DNA of 64,000 bases, from the NCBI RefSeq assembly GCF_009724685.1, contig NZ_WMEF01000008.1:124001-188000 (forward strand). The letters are read 5' to 3'. The notes beneath the pieces are model-generated. The model worked only from the letters and a program-made list of their open reading frames with translations. It ran no database searches and was not told the DNA's origin. Made by a program: the position numbers and the translations under genes. Positions 52,331 through 61,242 of the stretch are shown piece by piece. Positions within the stretch are counted from its first letter, which is position 1, and each line of letters starts with the position of its first letter. The DNA comes from Lysinibacillus cavernae. Its GTDB lineage: Bacteria; Bacillota; Bacilli; Bacillales_A; Planococcaceae.

Positions 52331-53374
52331 ATGGCAAAAGTATTATCATATGAGGATGGGGTTGCTGCCGTTTATGGGGGAGCTATCCTTGGTGGCGGTG
52401 GTGGTGGTCTTCTAGAGGAAGGTTTTAAGCTGGTAGAGGAAATTTTTGCTGCTGGAGCACCACAATTAGTAGATATAATGGAATTAGATCAGGAAGATTT
52501 AGTGGCATGTGTGGCAATGGTAGGAGCGCCATCAGCAGTCGATCAATATATTTCTAGTGAACAACTTTGTTGGAGCTATCGTAGTATGAATATGTATTGC
52601 GATCAACGTCTAAAAGGCATCATTACCAATGAAAATGGTGCCATTACGACGATCAATGGCTGGTTACAGTCGGTATTATTAAATGTACCAGTCGTTGACG
52701 CTCCTTGTAATGGGCGAGCACATCCAACGGGTATTATGGGTTCCTTAAATCTACACGAACAACAAGCTTATCAATCTGTTCAATTTTATGCAGGAGGAAA
52801 GGATGATTTTGCGGTTCAAGGATTTGTGGAAGGTAATTTACAAAACACCGCAAAAACAGCACGCCAAGCATCCATTTTAGCAGGTGGGCTAGTAGGGGTA
52901 ACTCGTAATCCTGTGACGATTGACTATTTACAGCAACATGGTGCACCAAATGCAATATCAATGGCCATTGAGCTTGGCTATCGTTTCTTAAATGGACAAA
53001 CCTTTGAAGAAAAATTGGCTAACGTTTTGGAACAATTGAATGGAGTACACATCGTTTCAGGGGAAGTAAAAGATTATTCATTAACAAAGGAAAATGGCTT
53101 TGATGTTGGGAAATTATCAGTTGGTGATTACCATTTAACTTTCTGGAATGAGTATATGACGTTATCGAAAGAAGGGAAAATGCAATCGAAATTCCCAGAC
53201 CTGATCATGACATTCGATAGAGAGAAAATGCTTCCTATACCTAGTGCAAGCATTAAAGAGGGTATGCATGTGGCGGTCATTCATGTAGACCAAAGTGATT
53301 TAATATTAAGTTCAACGATGCACAATCAGGCTCTTTTGCAGAAAATTGATGAAGTAATTAAAGATGTTCGATAA
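52331..53374 (+). CDS. DUF917 (S-methyl-thiohydantoin-desulfurase-like) protein
   Basis: A 347-residue protein of the DUF917/S-Me-THD family. The N-terminal GGAILGGGGGGLLEEGFKLV loop and VAMVGAPSAVDQYIS, the central VDAPCNGRAHPTGIMGSLNL and the C-terminal LIMTFDREKMLPIPSASIKEGMHVAVIHV are family-like. DUF917 genes are repeatedly linked to hyuA/hyuB genes; the family name refers to a proposed S-methyl-thiohydantoin desulfurase activity. Two ATGs are adjacent behind GAAAGGAG; I take the second, nine bases away. Last gene of the operon. Confidence 0.85.
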   Translation: MAKVLSYEDGVAAVYGGAILGGGGGGLLEEGFKLVEEIFAAGAPQLVDIMELDQEDLVACVAMVGAPSAVDQYISSEQLCWSYRSMNMYCDQRLKGIITNENGAITTINGWLQSVLLNVPVVDAPCNGRAHPTGIMGSLNLHEQQAYQSVQFYAGGKDDFAVQGFVEGNLQNTAKTARQASILAGGLVGVTRNPVTIDYLQQHGAPNAISMAIELGYRFLNGQTFEEKLANVLEQLNGVHIVSGEVKDYSLTKENGFDVGKLSVGDYHLTFWNEYMTLSKEGKMQSKFPDLIMTFDREKMLPIPSASIKEGMHVAVIHVDQSDLILSSTMHNQALLQKIDEVIKDVR

Positions 53375-53388
53375 CGATTGAAAACAAT

Positions 53389-53431
53389 AAAAGCTGCCAT
53401 CATCTACTTGAATGTAAGATGGGCAGCTTTT
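53389..53431 (+). terminator. Terminator of the hydantoinase operon
   Basis: AAAAGCTGCC/GGCAGCTTTT stem continued by CATCT/AGATG after a small bulge. Confidence 0.88.
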
Positions 53432-54072
53432 ATTTGTCCTTCAGCGGGAAGGTAATACATTTTATCACAATTGTTCCTACTTCCTTTATAGCATCATTCA
53501 TATGGCTTAAATGACTTTTCATTCTGTTTTGCACGACTCATTAAAATTGGTGTTCACAATTGTTAGCAATCGTAGTGCACGATTTTCATTAAAGGGAGGA
53601 GCTACGTTCATACATATCAAGTATCGACAAGAAGAAGGTAACAGCCATTAATGAAAAAAACAATGACACTTATGCTACATTTGATGAGATCCTATTGGTC
53701 ATGCAACAAGCTAACTTGTTGTTCACATCTTTCGGCATGTACATTTGGCTATGCGGGTTAAACAAAGAATTTCTAAGGGAAAGTGTTCACTTTTATTTGT
53801 TTAGATGATTGGTTTTCAATACGCACGTCATCTTTTAAACATGTTATTCAATTGTAAGCCCGCTGAAGTTGAAGTAAAATCTGTCAAACACACAGCTGTT
53901 GTACACTACTGAAAAATATGAGTTACAGAACAAATGGATTGTTCTGTACGTTTATCATACAATATTCTGAAAAGTTAGTCAATTGAAATGGTGTCGGTTT
54001 TTTATTTTTCTAGTTTACCTTTTACATAAAAAAATACAGTATAATCTTGTAGGAAGGGAATGAGTTTAGAAA
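53432..54072. other. Region of about 640 bases without an intact gene
   Basis: Only short frames occur. One without a start codon reads protein-like to a stop at 53806-53808 and includes a hydrophobic stretch (LLFTSFGMYIWLCGL); a second, 35 codons from ATG 53805 to 53912, has no ribosome site. A GGGAGGAG site at 53594-53601 precedes the first. A perfect 10-bp inverted repeat (TACAGAACAA/TTGTTCTGTA) is at 53924-53948. The picture fits decayed genes. Confidence 0.4.
53924..53948. repeat. Perfect inverted repeat
   Basis: TACAGAACAA, 5-base spacer, TTGTTCTGTA. It could be an operator or a hairpin; it lies 125 bases before the HD gene and after the decayed frames. Confidence 0.5.
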
Positions 54073-54687
54073 ATGAATGATTTAATGAATAAAGTACGTG
54101 AAGTGTATGCGCAATTTGATGCTAGTCATGATTTTCAACATATTGAACGCGTCTATCAAAATGCTTTAGCTATTTTACATACTGAGCCTTCTGCAGATGT
54201 CGAGGTAGTAAAAATGGCGGTACTTTTGCATGATGTCAGCGACAAAAAGTATACCGATAGCAAAGAAAAGGAAGAGCAGTTAATCTCCGAGTTATCTGTT
54301 AGCGAGGAAAAAAAGCAGCATATTCGAGAATGTATTGCACAAGTATCGTTTAATGGTGGAAACGAGCTAGAAGCAACATCACTGGAAGCAAAAATCGTTC
54401 GAGATGCAGATCGTTTAGATGCAATTGGGGCTATTGGCATTGCTAGAACATTTGCTTATGGCGGAGCGAAAGGTCGCAAGCTTTATGATAAGGACGAAGA
54501 AGCACGCACAGATATGTCAGAGAAGGAATATCGTCAGAAAAATACCTCGTCTGTCACTCATTTTTATGAAAAGCTATTACTGCTAAAAGATTTAATGGTG
54601 ACGGAGAAGGGTAAGGAAATGGCACTTGAACGACATCAATTTATGGAAAGCTTTTTAAAGCAATTACAGCACGAAATCGGTCAATAG
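54073..54687 (+). CDS. HD domain phosphohydrolase (YedJ-like)
   Basis: A 204-residue HD-fold metal-dependent phosphohydrolase. Metal ligands: H19 (ASHDFQHIERV), the H53-D54 pair (LLHDVSDKKY) and the later aspartate of IVRDADRLDAIGAIGIARTF, the hallmark of the YedJ/YpgQ group. Relatives hydrolyse nucleotides; YpgQ of B. subtilis is a pyrophosphohydrolase. ATG start, with AAGGGA somewhat far upstream. Single gene. Confidence 0.86.
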   Translation: MNDLMNKVREVYAQFDASHDFQHIERVYQNALAILHTEPSADVEVVKMAVLLHDVSDKKYTDSKEKEEQLISELSVSEEKKQHIRECIAQVSFNGGNELEATSLEAKIVRDADRLDAIGAIGIARTFAYGGAKGRKLYDKDEEARTDMSEKEYRQKNTSSVTHFYEKLLLLKDLMVTEKGKEMALERHQFMESFLKQLQHEIGQ

Positions 54688-54697
54688 AACAAAGTAA

Positions 54698-54727
54698 CGA
54701 ACCGTCTTTCAATGGAAGGACGGTTCG
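54698..54727. terminator. Hairpin between convergent genes
   Basis: CGAACCGTC/GACGGTTCG with further pairs inside; only moderately T-rich downstream. Confidence 0.65.
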
Positions 54728-54831
54728 TGTGTTTCATTTGGATATTTCTTTCGAAGCATCAATATGGTTACTAGTACGTTTAGTACAACAACATAAAAGA
54801 TAGCAATCGCAAGTAGAATTTTCGTTGTCAC
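54709..54831 (-). CDS. Possible small membrane peptide coupled to the decarboxylase
   Basis: A 40-codon frame whose GTG overlaps the decarboxylase stop as GTGA. The product has one strong membrane helix (KILLAIAIFYVVVLNVLVTI) followed by a basic and then polar tail. No independent ribosome site is visible, so it would depend on termination-reinitiation. The last codons overlap the transcription hairpin. Plausible but unproven. Confidence 0.4.
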   Translation of the reverse strand: MTTKILLAIAIFYVVVLNVLVTILMLRKKYPNETHEPSFH

Positions 54832-56216
54832 AGTGGCATTGCTGCTGTTAATGCTTCCCAAATAATAGCTAGATCGTCTGGTGTTGTACGCCAATTGCTG
54901 AAAGCCGCACGAATGGCAGGCACTCCTTGATAAACAGTTGGTGTCATGAATACTTTTCCTTGTTGATTTAAGGACGTTAAAAATTGTTTGTTCGTTTCAT
55001 CTGTCAGTACTGCATGATTTATTGCAAAGCATACGACATTTAATCTAACTGGCGCTAACAGGGTAAAGAAGGAACTATCATCTATTTTTTGTCCAAGCTG
55101 TTGAGCTAGCATTACATTTTGCTCGATTAACTGTTGATAGCCATTTTGGCCGTACGCTTGTAATGAAAACCAAGCAGGTAGCGCACGGAATCGGCGAGAA
55201 TTCTCGGGTGTAAGATCACAAAAATCTGGATTATCAAGCGATCCACCGAGGTAGGCAGCATTATTTTTAAACACGGATACTTGCAAGGATTGATCTCTAG
55301 TAAACTGCATAGCTGCATCATAAGGGACATTCAACCATTTATGCGCATCAATCGTAATAGAGTCAGCATGGTTAATGCCTTCAACTAAATGAAGGTACTT
55401 TGGTGAACATGCCGCAAATCCACCAAATGCCGCATCTATATGTAACCAGAAGTTATAGCGCTTCTTTAGCTCACCAATAGCTAATAAATCATCAAAGTCT
55501 ACTGTATTCACTGTTCCAGCGTTTGCTACGACAATACAGGGTTCCTGTTGATTGTCTTCAAGAAATTGTTGTAATTTTGCGATATCAATGGCTTCACGCT
55601 CTTCCTGACATGGGATGAGGTGGATGGACTTTCTACCAATTCCCAACATAGAAGTTGCTTTAAATATACTTGAGTGAGGAGTACCACTGACAATTTTAAT
55701 AGGAGGAATATCAAATAACCCATCCAAAGCAGTGCTTTTACCATAGTATTGAGCAACCCACTCCCTCGCCTGAGCAAGACCTACGAAGTTGGCCATTGTT
55801 GCCCCACTGACAAACGTACCACGGTAATCATCACTTATTAATAATAATTCCTTTAACATATCGATTGTCGCCAATTCCATAGCACCTGCGATTGAATCTT
55901 TTGAATGGGATAAGTTTTGATCATAAATACTTACTAACCAATCTCCTACGATCGAGGCAGGTGTAGACCCACCTGTAACAAACCCTAAATATCTTGACCC
56001 GGCGCTGCCGCTTAAGCCTGCTGCGTAATACTGTGTAAAATGGTGTAGTGTTGCCTGAGCACCGCTTCCTAGCTCAGGAAGCTTATCAGCAGGTGCATTG
56101 TAAGCATAGTTAGTTACAGCTCTATCCTCTAGACCATTAAAAAAATTGGCTGCATGTTCGACAACGTCCTTTAAAATAGTTTCTATCTTCTCTTGATCGT
56201 TCTTCATGTTATTCAT
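54828..56216 (-). CDS. PLP-dependent group II decarboxylase family protein
   Basis: A 462-residue fold-type I PLP enzyme of the group II decarboxylase family (glutamate, aspartate and aromatic amino acid decarboxylases). H181 stacks on the cofactor (GTPHSS), D261 binds the pyridine nitrogen (LHIDAAFGG) and the Schiff-base lysine is K293 (DAHKWLNVPYD). GFVTGGSTPASIVGDWL and FVSGATMANFVGLAQAR also fit. Substrate not resolved. ATG behind AAAGGAG. Divergent from a MocR regulator, which likely controls it. Confidence 0.88.
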   Translation of the reverse strand: MNNMKNDQEKIETILKDVVEHAANFFNGLEDRAVTNYAYNAPADKLPELGSGAQATLHHFTQYYAAGLSGSAGSRYLGFVTGGSTPASIVGDWLVSIYDQNLSHSKDSIAGAMELATIDMLKELLLISDDYRGTFVSGATMANFVGLAQAREWVAQYYGKSTALDGLFDIPPIKIVSGTPHSSIFKATSMLGIGRKSIHLIPCQEEREAIDIAKLQQFLEDNQQEPCIVVANAGTVNTVDFDDLLAIGELKKRYNFWLHIDAAFGGFAACSPKYLHLVEGINHADSITIDAHKWLNVPYDAAMQFTRDQSLQVSVFKNNAAYLGGSLDNPDFCDLTPENSRRFRALPAWFSLQAYGQNGYQQLIEQNVMLAQQLGQKIDDSSFFTLLAPVRLNVVCFAINHAVLTDETNKQFLTSLNQQGKVFMTPTVYQGVPAIRAAFSNWRTTPDDLAIIWEALTAAMPL

Positions 56217-56268
56217 GTGGCATCATTCTCCTTTATTCTTAAATTGTGCTTAGCCTTTTCTGTTTCTA

Positions 56269-56314
56269 CACTATATAGTGATATATATAACAGTCAAACA
56301 ATGACTATAACAGT
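56269..56314. promoter_or_regulatory. Putative MocR-binding region
   Basis: A perfect 12-bp palindrome CACTATATAGTG (56269-56280) is followed by two direct copies of TATAACAGT (56286-56294 and 56306-56314), 20 bases apart, on the same helix face. Direct repeats of this sort are what GabR/PdxR-type regulators bind. Confidence 0.6.
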
Positions 56315-56324
56315 TGGAGGTCCA

Positions 56325-57785
56325 ATGAAAATTAAGCTAAATCGTCAATCAGATCAATCTTTAATTCACCAGATATCAAACATTATTGCTGAAAAGATCC
56401 GTTCTGGTTTTTTACAGGAAGGGAGTCAATTACCTTCCATTAGAAGCTTTTCAAAAGAAAATCAAGTAAGCCTTGTGACAGTTAGTAAAGCGTATTCATT
56501 GTTAGAAAAAAACGGTTATATCCAACTGCTACATGGGAAGGGGGCATTTGTTAGAAAAAAAGAAAAGGGAATTTTGAATGTTCATCAGAGTGACTATAAT
56601 TGGCAGTTAGCCATCCCAGATTACATTCAACGTTCGCAATCTATGTTAAATAAAGGAGTAGAGTTTGCGATTAAGTTTTCAAGTGCGACGATCCATCCTG
56701 GGTTATTGCCCTCTGTCTATTTGACGAATCAAATTGTTGATATTTTACAGGCAGATCCGCAGATTGTTGCACGTTATGGTTCTGTGCAAGGAGATGAAGA
56801 AGTACGAAAAGCCATTCAAACCTATGTCAAACAATATGGTCAAATAGAAACAACGCCTCAAGAAATCATTGTGACAAATGGTGTTCAACAAGGTATTGAT
56901 TTAGTGGCAAGAACCTTTATTGGGCCAGGTGACATTGTCATAACAGAAGCTCCAACGTACACAGCAGCCATTGATGTGTTTAGAAATCGAGGAGCTCATA
57001 TTATTCCGATTCCAGTGGATGAAGAAGGAATGCGGACAACTATTTTAGCAACGTTATGTTTAAGCAAACAACCAAAGTTAATCTATACAAACCCTACATT
57101 TCAGAATCCAACAGGAACTGTTTTAAGTGAAGCGAGAAGAAGAGATTTACTAGAACTTGCCCAACAATATGGTTTTCTTATTATAGAGGATGACTCGTGG
57201 AATGAGATTTATTTTGACGATAATCCACCACCTCCAACGCTCAAAGCTTTAGATACAAGTGGTCATGTTATTTACTTAAAAGGATTTAGTAAAGCTTTAG
57301 CACCTAGTTGTAGAATTGGCGCCATCCTTTCGAAGGGGACTGTCCATCAACGGCTCTTAGCGGCCAAATCCTTTGCCGATTCGGGTAACCCACTGTTAAC
57401 ACAAAAGGCGCTCATTCCTTTTTTACAATCCGAACGAATGCATGCCCATTTAGAAAAACTCCGCATTGCACTTGAAATAAGAAGAGATCAAACGATTGCC
57501 TTGCTGAAAAAGTATGCACCTGAAGGCATTACGTGGATGGAACCGAAAGGAGGGCTGAATATTTGGGTGTCTTTGCCTAGTGATGGCAATACAGATGAAC
57601 TGCTGTTGAAAGCCCAGCAAGCCCATATTACCTTTTTACCAAGCTCAGCTTGTTACCCAGGTGAGCCTCAATACCACCATATGAGAATTAGTTATTCGTA
57701 TCCTGAACCGCAGGATCTTGAACAAGGGATCATCCAGCTTTGTCAGATTATGCACACGTATTTACAGGAGAATCGACCATTGTAA
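56325..57785 (+). CDS. MocR-type regulator (GntR HTH plus aminotransferase)
   Basis: A 486-residue PLP-binding regulator of the MocR/GabR/PdxR family. The GntR winged helix is at about residues 12-75 (LPSIRSFSKENQVSLVTVSKAYSLLEKNG); after a linker comes an aminotransferase class I-like domain with TNGVQQGIDL, NPTFQNPTG, IEDDSWNEIYF and the PLP lysine in YLKGFSKALAPS. I start at ATG 56325 behind TTGGAGG (spacing of four is short); the frame is open upstream. Divergent from the PLP decarboxylase, its most likely target. Confidence 0.9.
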   Translation: MKIKLNRQSDQSLIHQISNIIAEKIRSGFLQEGSQLPSIRSFSKENQVSLVTVSKAYSLLEKNGYIQLLHGKGAFVRKKEKGILNVHQSDYNWQLAIPDYIQRSQSMLNKGVEFAIKFSSATIHPGLLPSVYLTNQIVDILQADPQIVARYGSVQGDEEVRKAIQTYVKQYGQIETTPQEIIVTNGVQQGIDLVARTFIGPGDIVITEAPTYTAAIDVFRNRGAHIIPIPVDEEGMRTTILATLCLSKQPKLIYTNPTFQNPTGTVLSEARRRDLLELAQQYGFLIIEDDSWNEIYFDDNPPPPTLKALDTSGHVIYLKGFSKALAPSCRIGAILSKGTVHQRLLAAKSFADSGNPLLTQKALIPFLQSERMHAHLEKLRIALEIRRDQTIALLKKYAPEGITWMEPKGGLNIWVSLPSDGNTDELLLKAQQAHITFLPSSACYPGEPQYHHMRISYSYPEPQDLEQGIIQLCQIMHTYLQENRPL

Positions 57786-57923
57786 GTACAAGCCGTTGAT
57801 AGTTTGTTGTTCTTTGTTTACCTGTCAATTGATGTTATGATGATTAATGGATATCAATAATCGTCTACATAAAAGTAGTGTGGGCATGATCAATACCTAA
57901 CATGAAAGAGATGGAATAGTGGA

Positions 57924-59810
57924 ATGAGTCATTTAATCGTACAAAATTTAACGAAAACTGTGGGCGATAAAACGCTTTTTCAAAATATTGAATTTACTAT
58001 TTATGAGGGAGAGCGAGCTGGCTTAATCGGCATTAATGGAACAGGGAAATCGACCTTGCTATCCATTTTAGCAGAAGACATAGAAGCAGATACAATGTCG
58101 GTTGATCGACCAAACAAATACCGTGTTGCCTATTTACCACAGGAGCCGTCATTTAATGTTGGAGAAACAGTTTTACAAGCTGTGTTTGCAGGAGACTCAC
58201 CGATTTTACAACTGAATCGTCAATATGAGGAAACCGTTGCAGCATTAGCAATAAACCCAACATCCGAAAGCCTACAAAAGACTTTATTTAGCTTGCAACA
58301 GCGCATGGATGAAGAGCAAGCATGGGATGTCAATGCGTTAGCAAAGACAGCATTAACAAAACTAGGCATTGAAACATTTGAAAGAGAAGTGCTAACACTA
58401 TCAGGTGGACAGCAAAAACGGGTAGCTTTAGCCAAGGTGTTAATTGAACCAGCGGATCTTTACTTATTGGACGAGCCTACCAACCATTTAGATGTGCAGT
58501 CAACAGAGTGGCTCCAAGAAATGGTGTTACGACTAAAGGGTGCGGTTATTTTTATTACCCATGATCGTTATTTCTTAGATGAATTGTCAACACATATTTA
58601 CGAGCTAGCAGATCAAACATTATATCGACACACAGGGAATTATGGTGATTATTTAGAGGCCCGTGCTATTCGTGAGGAAATGAAAGCTGCCTCTGCTCAA
58701 AAGGATCGCAACCGATATCGTTCAGAGCTTAAATGGATTCGTCGTGGCGCGAAAGCTCGTTCGACCAAGCAAAAGGCTCGTATTCAACGCTTTGAAAAGC
58801 TAGAGGATAACTTAGAGCGCAAATCAGAGGACGTTTCATTGGAAATGGGGCTCGCGACAACGCGACTTGGACGTAAAGTGCTAGAGGCTGAGAATATTTC
58901 GAAAGCCTTCGGACAGCAAAAAATTCTTGAAAACTTTTCATTTTTACTACAGCAAGGTGACCGTATTGGTATTATCGGTGCGAATGGAGTAGGGAAATCC
59001 ACTTTATTGAATATGCTAGCAGGAGAGCTGGCACCAGATCAAGGTGAGATTCTTGTTGGATCAACAGTGAAGCTAGCACATTTCAAACAAACATTGCCGA
59101 AAATGAATGAAAATGAACGTATGATTGAATATATACGTGAGGCTTCAAATGATATTACAGATGCTGAGGGCGTTCGTTATTCAGCCGCTCAAATGCTAGA
59201 GCGCTTTTTATTCCCACTGCATGCACATGGAACACCAATTGGGAAATTATCGGGTGGAGAGCGCAAGCGACTTCATTTATTACGTTTATTAATGGAACAA
59301 CCAAACGTTTTGTTACTCGATGAGCCAACCAATGATTTAGATATTGAAACATTAGGTGTGTTAGAGGATTTCATTGAACATTTCCCTGGTGTTGTCATTA
59401 CCATTTCCCACGATCGCTTCTTCCTAGACCGGATTGCGAAAAAGCTATGGATATTGGATGGACAGGGACAAGTTGAGGAAACACTGGATCTTTACAGTGA
59501 ATACTTGGAGAAGCGCGAGCAGGACACGGTTGTTAAAGTAGAGGCGCCAAAAGTTGAAAAGGCGAAGTCCGAAAAGCCAAAATCAGACAAGAAAAAGCTA
59601 TCGTTTAAAGAGCAAAAAGAATGGGAAACGATCGCAGATGATATTGAAAAAACAGAAACAGCTATTATGGAGACCGAAGATGGAATCGCTAATGCTGGTT
59701 CAGATTTTACTAAACTACAGGAATTAACAGCAAAGCTTGATGAGCTGAATGCACAATATGAGCATCTGATTGAAAGATGGTCTTATTTAGATGAAATTGT
59801 CAACGGATAA
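57924..59810 (+). CDS. ABC-F family ATPase (YfmR/Uup-like)
   Basis: A soluble tandem ATPase of 628 residues without membrane segments. First cassette: Walker A GINGTGKSTLL, signature LSGGQQKRVALAKVL, Walker B YLLDEPTNHLD. A basic linker (RGAKARSTKQKARIQRFEKL) follows, then the second cassette: GANGVGKSTLL, LSGGERKRLHLLRLL, LLLDEPTNDLD. The charged coiled-coil C-terminus (about 535-628) is of Uup/YfmR type. These proteins act on the ribosomal E site. Followed after 12 bases by the CvfC/YpgR-like gene. Confidence 0.92.
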   Translation: MSHLIVQNLTKTVGDKTLFQNIEFTIYEGERAGLIGINGTGKSTLLSILAEDIEADTMSVDRPNKYRVAYLPQEPSFNVGETVLQAVFAGDSPILQLNRQYEETVAALAINPTSESLQKTLFSLQQRMDEEQAWDVNALAKTALTKLGIETFEREVLTLSGGQQKRVALAKVLIEPADLYLLDEPTNHLDVQSTEWLQEMVLRLKGAVIFITHDRYFLDELSTHIYELADQTLYRHTGNYGDYLEARAIREEMKAASAQKDRNRYRSELKWIRRGAKARSTKQKARIQRFEKLEDNLERKSEDVSLEMGLATTRLGRKVLEAENISKAFGQQKILENFSFLLQQGDRIGIIGANGVGKSTLLNMLAGELAPDQGEILVGSTVKLAHFKQTLPKMNENERMIEYIREASNDITDAEGVRYSAAQMLERFLFPLHAHGTPIGKLSGGERKRLHLLRLLMEQPNVLLLDEPTNDLDIETLGVLEDFIEHFPGVVITISHDRFFLDRIAKKLWILDGQGQVEETLDLYSEYLEKREQDTVVKVEAPKVEKAKSEKPKSDKKKLSFKEQKEWETIADDIEKTETAIMETEDGIANAGSDFTKLQELTAKLDELNAQYEHLIERWSYLDEIVNG

Positions 59811-59822
59811 GGAGCGATAGAC

Positions 59823-60950
59823 ATGAAGATTATTACAATTGAACCGACGCCAAGTCCCAATTCTATGAAGATTGTTGTTGATACAGAGCTACCTTTCGGG
59901 AAAAGCTATAATTTTACAAAGGATAATAAAGACGAAGCAACTGGCGAGGCTGCAGCGATATTATCTATTGAAGGAGTAAAGGGCGTTTACCATGTAGCCG
60001 ATTTCTTTGCTGTTGAGCGTAATGCCAAGTATGCATGGGAAGGCATTCTAGCAAGTATTCGTCAAGTGTTAGGGGAAGATGTAAAAACACAAGATGAAAC
60101 ACTCATTGCTAATGAATTTTATGGTGAGGTTTATGTGCATGTGCAGTTTTACAAGCAGGTGCCTTTGCAAGTAAAAGTTTTTGATAATCAACGTGAACAC
60201 CGTATAAGCTGTGGAGATCGTTTTGTAGATGCTTTTAATCAAATTATTGAGTCAGCAGTAGATGAAAACTATATTTTCCAGCGTAAATGGATTGATTATG
60301 GTGTACGCTACGGTGAGCTTGAGGAAATTGCAGAAACCGTTAAACAAGAGATTGATGTCACTTATTCTGCACAACGATTAGCGGAAATTGTCGCTGCCAT
60401 CAATAATGACGATGAAAAAGCTGTTATTAAAACCGACAAGCTAAAACTGACAGTTGAGCAATTCAAGCAACCAGAATGGGAAAAACGTTTCCAGTTGTTA
60501 GATCAAATGGCTGATCCAGAGCTAGATGATTTACCACTACTTGATTTAGCATTACAGGATGAACAAATGTCCATTCGTCGACTTGCAACGGTGTACTTAG
60601 GTATGGTTGAGGATGTGGCTGTTGTTCCTTACTTAGAAAGAGCCCTACAGGATAAAAGTGCAGCAGTCCGTCGAACAGCTGGTGACTGTATGAGCGACAT
60701 TGGTTTTGTAGAATTTGAAGGAGCTATGCAGCAAGCCTTACAGGATAAAAACAAATTAGTTCGCTGGCGTGCAGCGATGTATTTATATGAAGTAGGAACA
60801 GAACAGTCCTTACCTTCATTAAAGGCTGCGGAAGAAGATAAAGAATTCGAAGTAAAATTACAAGTAAAAATGGCTGTTGCCCGAATTGAACAGGGTGAAG
60901 AAGCAAAAGGCTCGGTCTGGAAGCAAATGACCGAATCCCGCCAACAATAA
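59823..60950 (+). CDS. CvfC/YpgR-like protein: NifU-N domain plus HEAT repeats
   Basis: A 375-residue protein. The N-terminal 85 residues are a NifU N-terminal-like (Nfu N) domain, starting IEPTPSPNSMKIVVD and containing IEGVKGVYHVADFFAVER. The C-terminal part (about 220-375) has HEAT-like repeats such as LRRLATVYLGMVE-, VRRTAGDCMSDIG and VRWRAAMYLYEVG. This order is that of staphylococcal conserved virulence factor C and B. subtilis YpgR, whose function is unresolved. ATG behind AAGGAGCG; probably co-transcribed with the ABC-F gene. Confidence 0.87.
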   Translation: MKIITIEPTPSPNSMKIVVDTELPFGKSYNFTKDNKDEATGEAAAILSIEGVKGVYHVADFFAVERNAKYAWEGILASIRQVLGEDVKTQDETLIANEFYGEVYVHVQFYKQVPLQVKVFDNQREHRISCGDRFVDAFNQIIESAVDENYIFQRKWIDYGVRYGELEEIAETVKQEIDVTYSAQRLAEIVAAINNDDEKAVIKTDKLKLTVEQFKQPEWEKRFQLLDQMADPELDDLPLLDLALQDEQMSIRRLATVYLGMVEDVAVVPYLERALQDKSAAVRRTAGDCMSDIGFVEFEGAMQQALQDKNKLVRWRAAMYLYEVGTEQSLPSLKAAEEDKEFEVKLQVKMAVARIEQGEEAKGSVWKQMTESRQQ

Positions 60951-60954
60951 GTTG

Positions 60955-60981
60955 AAAAAACCAGCATCTGCTGGTTTTTTT
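60955..60981 (+). terminator. Terminator of the ABC-F/CvfC operon
   Basis: AAAAAACCAGCA/TGCTGGTTTTTT, a perfect 12-bp stem with a tight loop. Confidence 0.93.
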
Positions 60982-60999
60982 CGTTTTAGGAGGGGCTTC

Positions 61000-61080
61000 G
61001 CTCGAAAGTTGGGAGGAATCGCTCAAAGGTAGTGAGGAAGTTTTCATGACCCCATTCAAGATGGAGAAACCCGCTCAAAG
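61000..61080. repeat. Short imperfect direct repeats
   Basis: Units starting GCTC at 61000-61018 and 61021-61039 match at 15 of 19 bases with a 21-base period; a third, GCTCAAAG at 61073-61080, follows. The stretch is non-coding and less AT-rich than its surroundings. Confidence 0.5.
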
Positions 61081-61242
61081 AAAGTGTCAATCCACCTAAA
61101 AATCAGCGTAAACCGTTTAAATCGACCCATCGAAAAATACTTCAATATAAAATCCAATGCAATCGAGAAAACTATCAAAAAACAGCGTAAAACAGAAAAA
61201 AAAGTTGTTTTCTAGCGTTTTGTTGCTGAACAAAAAGTTAAG

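Noticed and set aside
51963-52349. 128-codon frame antisense to the OPT and DUF917 genes
   Set aside because: It spans two real genes on the other strand and has no family resemblance.
53651-53761. ATG-started 36-codon frame in the gene-free stretch
   Set aside because: The composition (clustered Cys, Ser, His) is unlike a protein; another frame of the same DNA looks more protein-like but has no start.
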